Of a DNA stretch of 40,297 bases, positions 1 to 12,639 are shown piece by piece; the first letter of the stretch is position 1; every line of letters begins with the position of its first letter. Source of the stretch: Conidiobolus incongruus B7586 (taxonomy: Eukaryota; Entomophthoromycota; Entomophthoromycetes; Entomophthorales; Conidiobolaceae); assembly GCA_000697335.1 (NCBI GenBank), contig JNEM01008732.1:1-40297 (forward strand), written 5' to 3'. The notes beneath the pieces were generated by a model that had not been told where the DNA came from, made no database searches, and saw nothing but the letters and a program-made list of their open reading frames with translations. The position numbers and the translations under genes were made by a program.

Positions 1-1518
1 TTTTCTCAGATTTTTGATGCCTATACCAACTTTGAAGAGTCTGTATTGGCTTCCGATATGGAGAAACAACAACTCATAGAGGAAGATCCAAATGCCAATA
101 TTGACTTTGATACCAGTTTACTTGATTTAAGACTTTTGAGATTTGAAAAATTAATGGACAGAAGACCTTTCTTACTCAACAAAGTGTTATTACGTCAAAA
201 TCCTCACAATGTTAAAGAATGGCGCAATCGTGTCAATTTATATAAGAATGCTAATATGATCGATAAGGCCATCGAAACATTTGTTGAAGCGATTAATACC
301 ATTCATCCTCGCAAAGTCACTGGCAACGACTTACCACTACTATGGCAAGACTTTGCCAAATTCTACGAAGAAAATGGCGACTTGAATCAAGCTCGTGAAG
401 TTTTTGAAAAGGCTGTTCAAGCTCCATACCGCAATATTGAAGATCTGGTTAATACATGGACCTTCTACGTCGAATTGGAGTTAAGACACGCTAACTTAGA
501 ACAAGCTGCCGCATTGCTTGGAAGGGCTTTGTCACCTCCAACCAATTTCCGTCAAATCGATTTCAAGGACGACAAGGTCCCGGTGCAGAACCGTCTGTTC
601 AAATCCATCAAACTGTGGTCCCTTTACGCTGATTTACAAGAAAGTTTGGGTAAAATGGATGCCACTCGCGCTGTTTACGATAAAATTTTAGAGCTCAAGA
701 TTGCCACTTTGAAAACTATTGTTAATTATGCGAATTATCTTGAAGAAAATAGATACTTTGAAGATTCATTCAAAGTTTATGAACGAGGCCTCGCTCTATT
801 CTCATATCCTGTCGCTTTCGAAATTTGGAACATTTACTTGACCAAATTTTTGAAGCGTTATCAAGGTACTAAACTCGAACGGGCCAGAGATCTTTTCGAG
901 CAAGCTTTGGATCAATGTCCTGCACAGTACGCTAAGCCCATCTATTTATTATATGGTAAAATGGAAGAAGATTATGGCAGCGCTCGTCAAGCTTTAAGAA
1001 TCTACGACAGGGCAACCAAATCCGTGGGAGAAAAGGACCGTTACGACATGTACAAATTCTACATTGCTAAAGCTGGAAATTCTCTTGGACTTGCAGCTAC
1101 GCGTGAAATATACCAAAGAGCCGTGGAAACGTTGCCGGATCGCCAAGCGCGCGACATGTGTCTCGAATTCGCGGATCTCGAGCGCAAACTTGGGGAAATC
1201 GATCGCGCACGCGCGCTTTACGGCCACTGCTCGCAATTCTGCGATCCCCGCACTGATAGCCAATTCTGGGAAATTTGGAAAGATTTCGAAATTGCTCATG
1301 GCATTGAGGAAACTTATAAGGAAATGTTACGAATTAAGAGATCCGTAGAAACCAAATTTAATACGAGTATCGAATTCTTATCGGGTCAGGTTGGTAAACA
1401 AAGTGATAATTCTTCGGTCACTCCTGGGTTTGTAAAATCTAAATTGCAGAAAATTGAAGGAACTGTCAAGTTGGAGGAGGAACCAAAGGTTTCCAATCCT
1501 GACGAAATTGATATTTAA
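1..1518 (+). CDS. SYF1: Pre-mRNA splicing factor Syf1/XAB2, 3' part
   Basis: This is the C-terminal 505 residues of a HAT-repeat (half-a-TPR) protein. The frame is open from the first base of the window, before the first ATG at 46, and those residues (QIFDAYTNFEES) match the family, so the gene begins outside the window. Family-typical stretches are RRPFLLNKVLLRQNPHNV, LERARDLFEQALDQCP and GEIDRARALYGHCSQFCDPR. Syf1/XAB2 is a scaffold of the Prp19-associated (NTC) complex in the activated spliceosome; the animal form also works in transcription-coupled repair. The C terminus stops soon after the last HAT repeats (NPDEIDI) and lacks the longer acidic tail of human XAB2. Codons are AT-rich except for a CpG-dense patch at about 1135-1255. 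No intron is seen in this part. Family call is firm; the 5' end is missing. Confidence 0.93.
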   Translation, partial: FSQIFDAYTNFEESVLASDMEKQQLIEEDPNANIDFDTSLLDLRLLRFEKLMDRRPFLLNKVLLRQNPHNVKEWRNRVNLYKNANMIDKAIETFVEAINTIHPRKVTGNDLPLLWQDFAKFYEENGDLNQAREVFEKAVQAPYRNIEDLVNTWTFYVELELRHANLEQAAALLGRALSPPTNFRQIDFKDDKVPVQNRLFKSIKLWSLYADLQESLGKMDATRAVYDKILELKIATLKTIVNYANYLEENRYFEDSFKVYERGLALFSYPVAFEIWNIYLTKFLKRYQGTKLERARDLFEQALDQCPAQYAKPIYLLYGKMEEDYGSARQALRIYDRATKSVGEKDRYDMYKFYIAKAGNSLGLAATREIYQRAVETLPDRQARDMCLEFADLERKLGEIDRARALYGHCSQFCDPRTDSQFWEIWKDFEIAHGIEETYKEMLRIKRSVETKFNTSIEFLSGQVGKQSDNSSVTPGFVKSKLQKIEGTVKLEEEPKVSNPDEIDI

Positions 1519-4500
1519 AGCATATAATTTAAACATAAATCATTTGAATTAGTTTGAATTTCAACATTAAAAACTACAAATTATTAATTTTTATATAAAT
1601 ATCATCTTGCATAATTAATACCATTTATCTTATCTTTAAAGCTAATTAAACTGGTAAATAAAAAAATAATTCAAATAAGAATGTTAATTATTTTTGAAAT
1701 AATTCTTAATTATATTATATAATATTTTTTTAGTTAAGATACAAAATTATTATTTAAAACTTATAAATATATGTATATTTTTCGACATCTTATATTGATG
1801 AAAATATCAAATACTAAAAATTATTTAAAATTCATTATTAAAATATTTATATATAGATTTTTTTTACTAGTTTTTAATTATTAACTTTTCATCAAGTTTT
1901 AAAAAATTAAATGTTTTATCAATTATAATACTATAACTATTCATTGATAGTATAAATTTATTTTATTAAAAAACCAGGGATAAAATATAGTTGAATTTAA
2001 TACAATACAATTAGTAATGATTATTTTTATATAATTTATATTAAATATTTTATTTTATTATTCTAGATTTATTGCCATTAGTTTAATATCATTCAATACT
2101 TTTTATAATTTGTCAATTATTATAAGTCTAAAATTTACCTATTAATATAAAAAAAAGTTAAATATGAATAAATTTGTATATTATGAATTTATTTTATTAT
2201 ACTCAATTATAACATTTGAATTCATATACCAAAAATTAAAATGATTTAATAATTACAAAAAAATCCTATTTAAAAAAGATTTAAGGAAATAATGATAAAA
2301 TCATAAGTAAAATAAGATATTAAATTTGATTAAAATAAAGCTGTTCTTATAATTTATATTGATTATAAGAATTCTTATCACTATTTGATCAATGATTAGA
2401 TCAATTATCACTTGGGACAAATATATTTGGATATTATTATGTAATTATATTTATTTTGAAATAATATAACACTAATCACATTAATATCATGTTTAATCAA
2501 ATATACATATTTATATGTTTTTATTTCCAATATAGAAAAAAAGACAAATATCATTACATACTCTTGTATATTGGGATAATGATGGAAAAGTTAAAATCAT
2601 GTAAATTTTAAGTGGTATTAAGTTTTACCTAGTATTTAATATTTAGTTATATTTTTAAATAAAAAAACAATATCTAAAATTAATAAAAAATCAAAATATA
2701 TTTTATAAAAATCTATTCAAATCTTAAGAATAAAATTTTAAAATAATAAATTTAATATTAATAAAAGAAAATAATATTTGAGAATAAAATAATTGGAGAT
2801 ATTGAGTTAGAACTTAATTCAAATACTTTCTATTCTAAACTTTAATAAATTATAATATATAAAAGATTCTTTTTGAAGTTATCATTATTTACAAAAATAA
2901 GCTCTTATATTATTTAATTAATCTTTTTAAATATATATTTAAAAATGAATTAATAAAGCTTAAATTCCTTAATCCAAATATTGAAAAAAATAACTTAACT
3001 AAGGAGCTTAAAATATCTGTTTTAATATTAAAAATTGATTAATAAAAAAGTTATAATTGAGATTTAATAAAAATAAAGTGAAAAATTATTAAGAGTTAAA
3101 AATAGCTAGAAGGATAAAATTTATTTTTATTTTTAAATAAAAGTAAATCTTAATAATATGGTTTAAGATTTTAAAGAAAAATACAATTAATATGTTTTTA
3201 AGGTTATTATGGATAATATGTATTTAATGAATGAATAATCAAAAGCCAAATATTAAAATATCAAATCTTTTAAAGATAAATACCAACAAGTATTAGTAAA
3301 ACTTTGTAATATTCAATATATAATAAAAAATAATTCCTTGAAAATTTATAATATTATATTTTTTATATATAATAAATTATAATTTTTAAAATATAAATAA
3401 ATAAAATAAATTTTAATTATTTATTTATTTAATATATTGAAAAAATAATATTGACTATATGATTTATTATAAGGATATATTAATTAAAGGAATTATGTTA
3501 TTATTAAAAATTAGTTATAATTATTAATTTCAAAAAAATTAAGTTGGATGAACTTTATGTTGAAATTTTACTATTATTATCAAAAAAATAATAAAAAGGC
3601 TTCTAAATAAAAAAAATTAAAAAATCCTGGCCTTTGAGTTTAGTATAAAAACTCTAATAATAAACTACTCTTATAATTTATTATTTGTTAATAAAATATT
3701 AGGATAATTTATTGTCTTTATTTTGTTTATAAGTTAAAAAGTTACTAGCCTTAAAAAGAAATTTATTAAAATAATTTTTATAAAATAAGAAAAAAAAAGT
3801 TTAGAAGGTGAAAATTAAGTTTAAGAACTTTATAAATATGATGCAAAGAAACTTGTTAAATAGATTTTTAAACAGTATGGCATAATTTTTTAAGAGTTAA
3901 AAAATGATGAAAAACTGTTAAATAAATTCAAAATAAATATGAAAAAAATTTGTTGAAATATTCTCAATATAGAATAAACAAAGCTTTCTTATCAAAAAAA
4001 GGGAATACCTATGACACAAGGCAATTATTAGTGAAAAATAATACACATGTAAAATATGCAATAATTATATGTATTTGCATATATAACTCAGATAAAACAA
4101 GACTTAAATGACTTTAATATCATATAAAGAAAGATCAAACCATCAATATTACTAGAAACATAGTTCTTTGCTATCTAACAGTCAATTAAGCTAGCCTTCA
4201 AGGATTGACGTTGAAGCTTACCCCCTTAGAGCCTTTGAACTCAATGCAGGTCTTGGACAAGAGTGATCGAATTTGATCAACTTTGGATAATTTTGATTAT
4301 AAGCAAAAGATCTATGTATTTTTTTTAATTAATAAGAAACATTCATTATTTTGAAAATTTTTTATTAAATATTTTTATTAATATTGATCTATAAAGTTAT
4401 TAATTTATGAAAATATTCTAAATATATATAGTAAATTAAAACTACTCCAGATGACTCGAAAAGTTGATTCTTATTGATAAAATTTACATTATCTTAAAAG

Positions 4501-4905
4501 GAACGATTATCATAATATATCTCATCAATATTAGGATTCTTTAGTAAGTTATAGAAAATGAGTTTATCATAACAAATATTGTGTTTTGATTATTATTCTA
4601 TAAGAAATACAAATCGGACCTTAAAGTAAATTGAAATTTTTTAGAAACAAAATATTTGTATATGAATATATGGCCACATTGACTTTTCTTCAGACTTTGA
4701 CCATATAGTCTTAAGACTTTAAAATTTTGTTTAAATTAATATTAAATTATAAAACAATCTGTTTAAGTTAATATTTGATATTCAAATTTAGTAAATATTC
4801 ATTTCGAGTTTTTATTTAAATCCATTAATTTTCAAGTGATCAAAAACTCAAGTATACAAAAATAATTAATAACAAGTAGGTTTAAAATTAATTTATTCTA
4901 GTGAT

Positions 4906-4937
<32 letters not shown>

Positions 4938-5108
4938 CTAATATGATACAATACAGCATCTTAATTTTTTCTTTATATTTCTAAATTAATTATCAATGGG
5001 TAAATAGTAATTATTAAAATAATTTAAAATAATAATATTTGAATATAATGGAAATGAGGTGTTAATACTGATCAGAAAAAAAATCAATAGAATTTGAAGT
5101 TTCTGACT
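1519..5108. other. AT-rich intergenic spacer
   Basis: No gene is supported in this 3.6 kb. It is rich in A/T runs, with short inverted repeats expected at this composition (for example 10-bp arms at 2344-2353 and 2362-2371, overlapping a 14-bp palindrome at 2365-2378). A less AT-rich island at about 4130-4280 has no readable frame. It ends with an (AT)n tract at 4909-4937, about 200 bp before the mitochondrial carrier relic. Confidence 0.7.
4909..4937. repeat. (AT)n microsatellite
   Basis: Uninterrupted alternating AT of about 29 bases, lying between SYF1 and the mitochondrial carrier relic. It is a simple repeat with no sign of being part of a larger element. Confidence 0.95.
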
Positions 5109-6066
5109 ATGTCAATAAAACTATATGGGGTATTTGGGTGGTATCTCGTCTGGTGTCAACAAATTAGCTGTGGGTCACCCTTTTGATACGTAAGAAACTT
5201 ATGAATTGTGATTAACCTATTTGACTGAATTTGGTTTAGTGTTAAAGTTAGACTCCAGACAGAAGGTTATAATGGGAGGTTTATCTCACCTATACGGTGC
5301 TTGATGAGTACAGTAAGGAAGGGAGCTATGTTTGCAGTTTATAAGGGTGCTACATCCCCTCTCTTTGGTTGGGCTTTGATCGATTCTTGCTAAGTGGGCA
5401 TTTACAATATGCTTAAAATCCAAATCGCAAATTTGAAAGGGCAAACTGTTGATGTATGAGATATAGAGACATTGTCATAGCTGGGTGGAGTGGTGGAGTA
5501 GTGTCAGCTATCGTTGCTACACCTGCTGAACAGGTAAATATTAATATGATGATTCAATATTTGCGATAATAATAACAACATACATAATAGATCAAAGCAA
5601 AACTTCAAGTTTAATATGACGCGACCACCAAGCTCTATAGTGGACCCATTGACTGCGCCAAAAAACCGATCCAAAACAGAGGTATCACGGCATTGTGATC
5701 GGGCTGGGAGTCTACCATTCTATTCAGAAGTTTTTTTGGGTGTTTTGGCACACATATTTTCTAACAAAGAAAATACTTCAAAGTACCTTAGTGGATGCTT
5801 CGTGGCATCTCTTCTTAGCTGGTGGCGTGGCTGCAACATCATTTTGGATATGCTCATTCTCTTTTGATATGGTGAAAAATCGAATTATGGCTCAACCAGA
5901 AGCTAAGCCTCTGAAATATCTATACTTTGGCGCTTGCTTCAAATACATCTATCGCACAGAAGGCCTCAAAAGTTTTTACAGAGGATTCACGCCATGCTTA
6001 CTCAGATCTTTCCCCTCTAATGGCACTACTCTAATGGTATATGAAGGATTTATGAGTTTTCAATAA
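5109..6066 (+). pseudogene. Broken mitochondrial carrier (SLC25, Ymc/carnitine-carrier-like)
   Basis: All three Solcar repeats of a mitochondrial inner-membrane carrier can be read, each with a form of the PxDxxK/R signature: GHPFDTVKVRLQT (repeat 1), ATPAEQIKAKLQV (repeat 2) and FSFDMVKNRIM (repeat 3, with Ser for the usual Pro). Two plausible introns remain, 5190-5239 and 5534-5590, both GTA...TAG and joining the signature codons correctly. The reading frame is broken by three stops (TAA after SC near 5390, TAA after LQV near 5612, TGA after TAL near 5695) and by frame changes near 5127, 5460 and 5740; the first and last lie in a G run and a T run. The last 123 residues (5695-6066) are open and end in a natural stop. 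Closest relatives are fungal Ymc1-type and acylcarnitine/amino-acid carriers (SLC25A20/29 group); the exact substrate cannot be told. At least two stops fit CAA-to-TAA or TGG-to-TGA change. Confidence 0.85.
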
Positions 6067-8499
6067 TTTATTAAATAATCCATATCCTATTATTCTAATA
6101 ATATAAAATCAAATATTTTTCATATATCTAATTTTTATATTGAATTATAATTTTTTTCTTATAATTTTATATTAAAATATTTATTAAATATTATATATTA
6201 TATAAAATACAGTTTAAAAATGATTAAATAAAAATTATTTTTATTTTTAATTAAACAATCATAATATTTAATAGATTTTTTTTAATATTATATTTTTTAT
6301 TGATTTATTTTTAACAATTAGTGAATTTCAGATTAAAAAATAATACACATTTGTGGTCATCAATTGCTTTATATGGATAGTTCAAATATTCTCATTTTAA
6401 ATCAGATAATTGAGATGTTCAAACATTAAATGCAGGATAGTTGGTTGTAAATATTTAAATACCTTAAAATTTATTTTAGTCAATTATGAAACGATTAGGC
6501 TAATTATAACTGATAGATATTAATATTAGCATTTTTATGATATTATCTTTGAGTGTTTTATTAAGTTTTATTAATATTGATTTTGACTAGTCTTTTAAAA
6601 TATAAAATAAGAAAGTTCACTTTTTGAAAGTGAGCATTAAGGGATGGTTATTAAATTCATAAATCACTTGATAATCAATAATTTTTTGCACATATTCGTC
6701 AGTTTTGCTATTAACATCACCTTCAATATTGTGGTTTGTAATGATTAAAACATTCAAGTAATAATGGATATTGATAATTTATGATTAAATTTTGGAAAAA
6801 TTCTAATAATAACTTGACTGTATTAAATTTCAAACTATTAACTCTGCTTTTTAGATGTTAAACGCAATTTATGATTTCAAAATTATTAGGACTTGGTATT
6901 TTACGTAGAATCAGCTTTTGAGGCTTATCTTGAGAAAAGATATATTTTTTAAGTTGAATATTGAATATTATATATTAGAAAACTATACTTGATACTATAA
7001 AAATCTATTACAGTTTATTTTCATGTATTTGTAATGATCAACTTATAATCAATATTATGATTGGATTGAAATTAGCGGTATTTAATCAACAAATAAAAAT
7101 ATAATATGTGTCAATGTGAGAATAAAAAAATATATAATTCTTATAAAAGATTTAACGAATCAAGTTAATAGCAAGTATTGAATGCAAAGTATCTTAATGA
7201 AAAATAATATGATAAATAGTATAAAGTTTAAATGATATTAAAAGCAATAAAATGAGTTGAAATAAATTTCTTGGAGTATGTTCAAGTGACTTGTATTGAT
7301 GAAAATAATATTAAAATAAATAAATTGATAATTCAGGTATTTAAATCTATTTTGACTCAATAATTCAAAAATTAAGCTAAGTAACATTTTTAGGGTTCTA
7401 TAATGTTATGGTTTGATATAAACAATTTTGAGATTTATGGAATTTATAATAAATAGTACGATATTATCTATAAATTATATTCGTAACTTTCTAAGAACCT
7501 TTGCTGACAATTATTAATTGAATTTTTTTTAATTGAATTCACTTAATTTAATTGGTTTATGACTAAATTAAGATTTTTTTTAATTGAGAGTTGGTTGGAG
7601 AGATGATTTCATTGATTCAATGATTCTTCATTAGTAAAATTAGACTTAGATATATGAAAATTGAATATATTAAGTATTATAATTCATTGTCTTTTATTAT
7701 ATTTTAATGAATATTAATCAAATATTGTTAAATAAACATTATATATTTTTCATTATTGGTAAATGTTTTAAATAGATAAGAGTATTCAAGTTATAAATTT
7801 CAAGTAATTTTGAGTCAATATTGATATTTCTAAATGAGGAAGTTAACGCTTACAAAGGAGATCGAATACAGTAATCAGTGCTCAATAGGTATTCTTGGTT
7901 AAGTAAAGTTGTGGAGTTGAGTAGCTAAAGCAAATGGATGTTTGACTCAGCATTTCAAGTGATAAGATGGCTCAAGACAAATATTGAGTAGTGCGGATTG
8001 ATTGTAAACTAATTTCAAATTCAAATGAAACATCTTTCAATTTATTCAATAAATGCACTTGGAATTCCTCATGACAGTTGCGAATATTTCCCATATCCAG
8101 TTATGATTTCTACCATCAGTTATTAATCATCACTCTTCTAAACATTGATTATATGTTATTTCTTCCCTCTGCTTGATATAACATACAAGTTGAAGGTTCC
8201 AAACTACCCTCAGCTATCGTCTTTATCTTATCCCTTTTGAAAACTCCCTGACTTAACAGTTTAAACAATAATTCAATCCTTTTTTGTTCCCTCTTTTTTG
8301 ATTTTTGGTTTTGTTTGCAAATTGTCATCATTTCAATATTACTTAAATAATATCTAAAAACTATTTGACACTACGCTAACAATAATATACGACTTGTAAC
8401 TCTTTCTTGTGTAATATTTTGAGTTTCAACTTATTCTATTTACTCTTCAATCAACTGGTTAAATTTGTATCCTTTCTTTAATTTGCCCGACAGGCTAAC
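6067..8499. other. Intergenic spacer and probable PUF gene 5' region
   Basis: Mostly featureless AT-rich sequence from 6067 to about 7835. From about 7838 to 8035 composition is less biased, with scraps of reading frame but no recognisable protein. The pyrimidine-rich stretch ending in CAG at about 8493, just before the PUF start codon at 8500, looks like the 3' end of an intron in the 5' untranslated region; I cannot place its donor. Confidence 0.45.
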
Positions 8500-11400
8500 A
8501 TGGTTCCTAATTCCACTGCCTTGTTGAATGAACTATCTTCCAGTGGTAGGAAGCATAGTCAGGTACTTGAACTAAATTATTCTTTCATTCTGCTCGGTTT
8601 TTAATATTTGATATATTTGCTACGTAGCTTTATAATGAGAATATTTCTGAAAATGGCCAAAATGGTGTTCCTTCATCAAATTCTACTCACTCATTAACAT
8701 CTTCATCTACTTTGGATTATCAAAAATCTCATGAAGTAAGTCTATTACCATAATCATTTAAGTATCACACTAATAAATTATTAGGAATTAAGTGGTTCCA
8801 CTCCTCAGCCTATTTATCCCTACATTCAGGGAATGAATCTTTCCTCACTTTCGAAAACCGACTTTCATAGATCAAATGGCTCTTTGAAAGCTCACAGCTC
8901 TGGTAAGTTCTTTTTACTATTATTAAAGAAAAAAAAATCAATTTTATTGATCTTTTATATAGACTGTATGCATGGAATATTAGGCAATGATATTTGGAGT
9001 AATAACCCATCGGTATTTTATTCCACTATCATTTTTTTATTTCCTTTTAACTAATTTCTTAATAGAATGTCCATTCCAAAGCTTCTACCCCTGAAGAAGA
9101 AGACTGGACTCCTCTCTATCGATCCAATAATAATAATAATAATATTATGAGTCGTCCTAATAAGAGTTTTGTAGATTTATTACAGCAGGTATATATAGCT
9201 CAATATTATAAATTTATTTTATTTATTCTTTTTAGAATGTTTCACGTTCTCCTTCTCCTAATTTCCTTCCTACTCTATCTCATAGAAAGTCAGCTGCTTC
9301 CCTCAACTCTCACTCTCCTTCCGAACCAAGATTGCGCTCTAATGTTAAGTCTTATAGCAATTTGGATCTTTCTGCTCCAGAATATGTTCCAAGAGGATAT
9401 TCTACCGAAAATCCCGGATTTATTGGTTCCAAAAAACCTTCTTTTAGTGAGCATACTCTTGATGGTTTACACAACTTTAAAAGACGTATGTCTCCGCCTT
9501 CTCGTGCTTCTTCCTTCTCAAGTGGTTTCAGTATGAATAACAACCAAAATATTCTTAACATTGATGATCCAACCAACTCTCTTCATAATCTTCATCTTGA
9601 TGACGACGATACCTTCCATGCTGAACCTGAAGATACCCTTGACCGCGATGACCTCTACTCTAGCTTTGTTTCTATGAAGGTAATTATACATTTTAAATTT
9701 GTCAATTATTTATTTATTTTTATATTATAGAAACCTGAAATTGGGCGTCATAATTCTTTATTAGATATGACTATTTCGCCCCGTGTAGCTGCTGCCTATA
9801 ATAGTCCTTTCATGGATCGTAAGTGTTTTTTAAGATTTTTGTGACTTTGATATTTATTATATATTTAGGTCCTCGAATTCCATTACGTAGCAGTAATTCT
9901 GGTATGTATACTTGCTAACTCTATATTTTTCCTCTATTTATTATTTTATAATTGAGCAAACACTAACCTCAGTATTTAGTTAATGACTTGGCCCGGCAAT
10001 ACCATATGAACGATCCTTTGAATCCACATACTCCTCAAAGAAGTGGGAGTTTTTTTGGAGCTCCTCCAGGAAGATTTCCTTTTGAATCTCGTGATAGATT
10101 GAACCAATTCCCAAGGCAACCTGATATTATACTTGAGCAAACTGGAGGTCGTAATTTTGCTTCAAGTATGAGCTATGTAGAACCTAGCATGATTCCGAAT
10201 GTTTCTCAAACTTCCAACTACTCTGAACCCAGACTTCGTCATCAAGCTTCTCAAGGCTTCAATACCACCCAATATGGTTCTCCTACTATCTCACGTCTCG
10301 GGACTTATGGTTTGTCACCTAAGCCTTCAATGGAATTCAACCAGCATTTCACAGCATCTAAATCTGTTGACAGCCCTAGTCAAAATAACAATATTAATGT
10401 TACTCCTCGCAGTTCCCTTCTTGAAGAGTTTAGAACAAATAAGAACAGAAAATATGAACTTTCCGATATTGCAGGAAATGTTGTAGAATTTAGTGGGGAC
10501 CAACATGGTTCTAGATTCATTCAGCAGAAACTAGAGACTGCTACCGATGAGCAAAAACAAAAAACTTTTGACGAAATACTTCCTCATAGCTTAACTTTGA
10601 TGACTGATGTTTTTGGCAACTATGTTATTCAAAAGTTTTTTGAGCATGGTACTCAAAAACATCGTGACATTTTAGCTGCTCAAATGGAACCACATATCCT
10701 TTCTCTATCCCTTCAAATGTATGGCTGTCGAGTTGTTCAAAAGGCATTGGAGCATGTCCCTCCTCCACAACAAGCCAGAATGGTTAAAAAACTTGAAGGC
10801 CATGTTCTTAAATGTATCAAAGATCAAAATGGTAATCATGTCATTCAAAAAGCCATTGAACGTGTAGACCCCTCTCAAATTCAATTTATTATTTCTGCCT
10901 TCAGTGGTCAAGTGTTCGGATTGGCTACCCATCCATATGGATGCCGAGTTATTCAGCGTATATTTGAACACTGCTCAGAGACTATGACCAGACCAATTTT
11001 GGAAGAACTTCACAGATATACACAAACTCTGGTACAGGATCAATACGGAAACTATGTCATTCAGCACGTTTTGGAAATGGGTCTCCCTATTGATCGCACT
11101 CTGATTGTAAATAAAATTAAAGGACAAGTCCTCCAAATGAGTCGTCACAAATTTGCTAGCAATGTCGTCGAAAAATGTATCGCCTACGGAAGCAAGGAAG
11201 ACAGACAAGTTATCATCCAAGAGGTTATTCAACCTCGAGGCGATGGGTAAGTGTTATTATGAGACTTATATGACTTTGGCTAACTTTAAAATAGATGCGC
11301 ATTAGTAGCAATGATGAAGGACCAATTTGCTAACTATGTTGTCCAAAAAATGTTAGATGTTGTTGACGAAGATCAAAAAGAGCTATTAATTCAAAAAATC

Positions 11401-11600
11401 AAACCTCATTTGGCTTTATTAAAGAAGTACACTTATGGAAAGCATTTAATTGCCAGCAAAATTTCCAACTTTGGTAGGTATTTAATATATGTTTGTATTT
11501 TCATATTACTGATCGTTTAATAGAAAATGAAAAATCTACTTCAACCACTTATGACAATATCTGTAACAACGAAGACTCGTTACACTCCTCCCCTAAATAA
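8500..11600 (+). CDS. Pumilio-family (PUF) RNA-binding protein
   Basis: Eleven exons give an 849-aa protein: 8500-8562, 8628-8735, 8785-8902, 8963-9012, 9066-9188, 9236-9679, 9731-9818, 9869-9901, 9980-11246, 11295-11473, 11524-11600. All phases agree; total coding length is 2550 nt. Residues 1 to about 485 are low-complexity, rich in Ser/Asn, with an Asn run coded by AAT repeats at about 9126-9143. The Pumilio homology domain spans about 488-825 with eight repeats. The visible base-recognition motifs are SRFIQ (R1), NYVIQ (R2), CRVVQ (R3), NHVIQ (R4), CRVIQ (R5), NYVIQ (R6), SNVVE (R7) and NYVVQ (R8). By the known PUF code these read 5'-UGUAUAUA-3', the classical Pumilio/Puf3-type site. Such proteins bind mRNA 3' UTRs and promote deadenylation and repression in the cytoplasm. 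The last donor is uncertain: using 11478 instead of 11474 would end the protein within the second exon-11 codon. Confidence 0.93.
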
Positions 11601-12639
11601 GCGATTAATTTTTGAAAATTATTTATTTTTCAAGAATCTTGTACAGAAATTACATTCTAGTTTCTTAGAGACTACAGTGTTGATTTAGTATATTTGTTTT
11701 GATTATTAATTGTATAGATCCTTTTATATCCAAAAATTATTTCTTGAGACAGCATTCAACCTCCTTCCCCCTCCTTCTTTATAAGTCATTAGTTGTTAAC
11801 TTTCCTTTCAAAAACCTACACCTATCTTTGTTTATTTACACTAAAAACGCTATCTCAATAAAAAGTACATATTGATCTTTTATTTAAATACTATTCCTTA
11901 TAATTTCTGTATTTACTAAGCATTATTATGAATTCCTTATTAAATTACAAGCTGTTCAATCAAAATTAGAATATTTCACGTATTATGCTGGAGATAGCAT
12001 ATACATATATAACTTTTTTGGAATATGCAATAGAATATTTTAAATATTAAATTTACTAATTAAGATTAATCATTTTTATTCATCATTTTTCAAATTTATT
12101 GTTATTTGTTATTTCAAGTTAATTGAAAATCTACAATTCATTTATTTAAAATGAATAAAAATATTATTGAATATTGAATAAAATATTTGCTACTCATAAT
12201 TAATAAAAAAATCGTTTATTTCAGTCAAAATATTTTATATATTGCAATAAAGCTTAAAGATGCTTAATTTCAATTATGTCAAAACCATCATTTTTAAGTA
12301 TATGTGTTAACTATTTACAAATGTATTAATTCAACAAAATAATTATTTAATTCAGATACCAAATTGCCAATAATGAAATAGATTCTAATCATTATATATT
12401 GATTTATTATATTGTATTTATGAGTATATATAAACATTTTCAATTGAGTTTGAATAAATTTAATTAATATTTTATTATAATAGAATGTAAATTATTAATC
12501 AATTAAATGAATAAGATATTGTATATATCTATTGAGAATATATATTTGTTATCAATATTAATAAAAAAATGATAAAATGATATCGAACGACCTGCAATGT
12601 TTATTATAAATAGATAGCATATATCATTTAATTAAGAAA
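11601..12639. other. Spacer between convergent PUF and GABA transaminase genes
   Basis: AT-rich 3' flanks of two convergent genes. AATAAA occurs in TCTCAATAAAAAG near 11855 on the plus strand, and AATAAA on the minus strand (TTTATT at 12600-12605) lies about 35 nt past the transaminase stop, a good position for a poly(A) signal. A UGUAUAUA octamer lies at 12520-12527 on the plus strand, about 920 nt past the PUF stop. No gene is seen. Confidence 0.6.

Noticed and set aside
994-1348. Two overlapping open frames inside SYF1, one on each strand
   Set aside because: They arise from the CpG-dense, stop-poor patch of SYF1 and have no family support.
2344-2378. Cluster of short inverted repeats and a 14-bp palindrome
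   Set aside because: A/T-only arms of this size are expected in several kb of very AT-rich DNA.
4200-4280. Possible tRNA or snRNA gene
   Set aside because: No B-box-like GTTCRANNC with a pairing stem and no match to remembered U1, U2, U4, U5, U6 or 5S sequences.
8149-8331. A 60-codon open frame on the minus strand, upstream of the PUF gene
   Set aside because: Short, no recognisable family and no exon partner; it more likely lies in the PUF 5' region.
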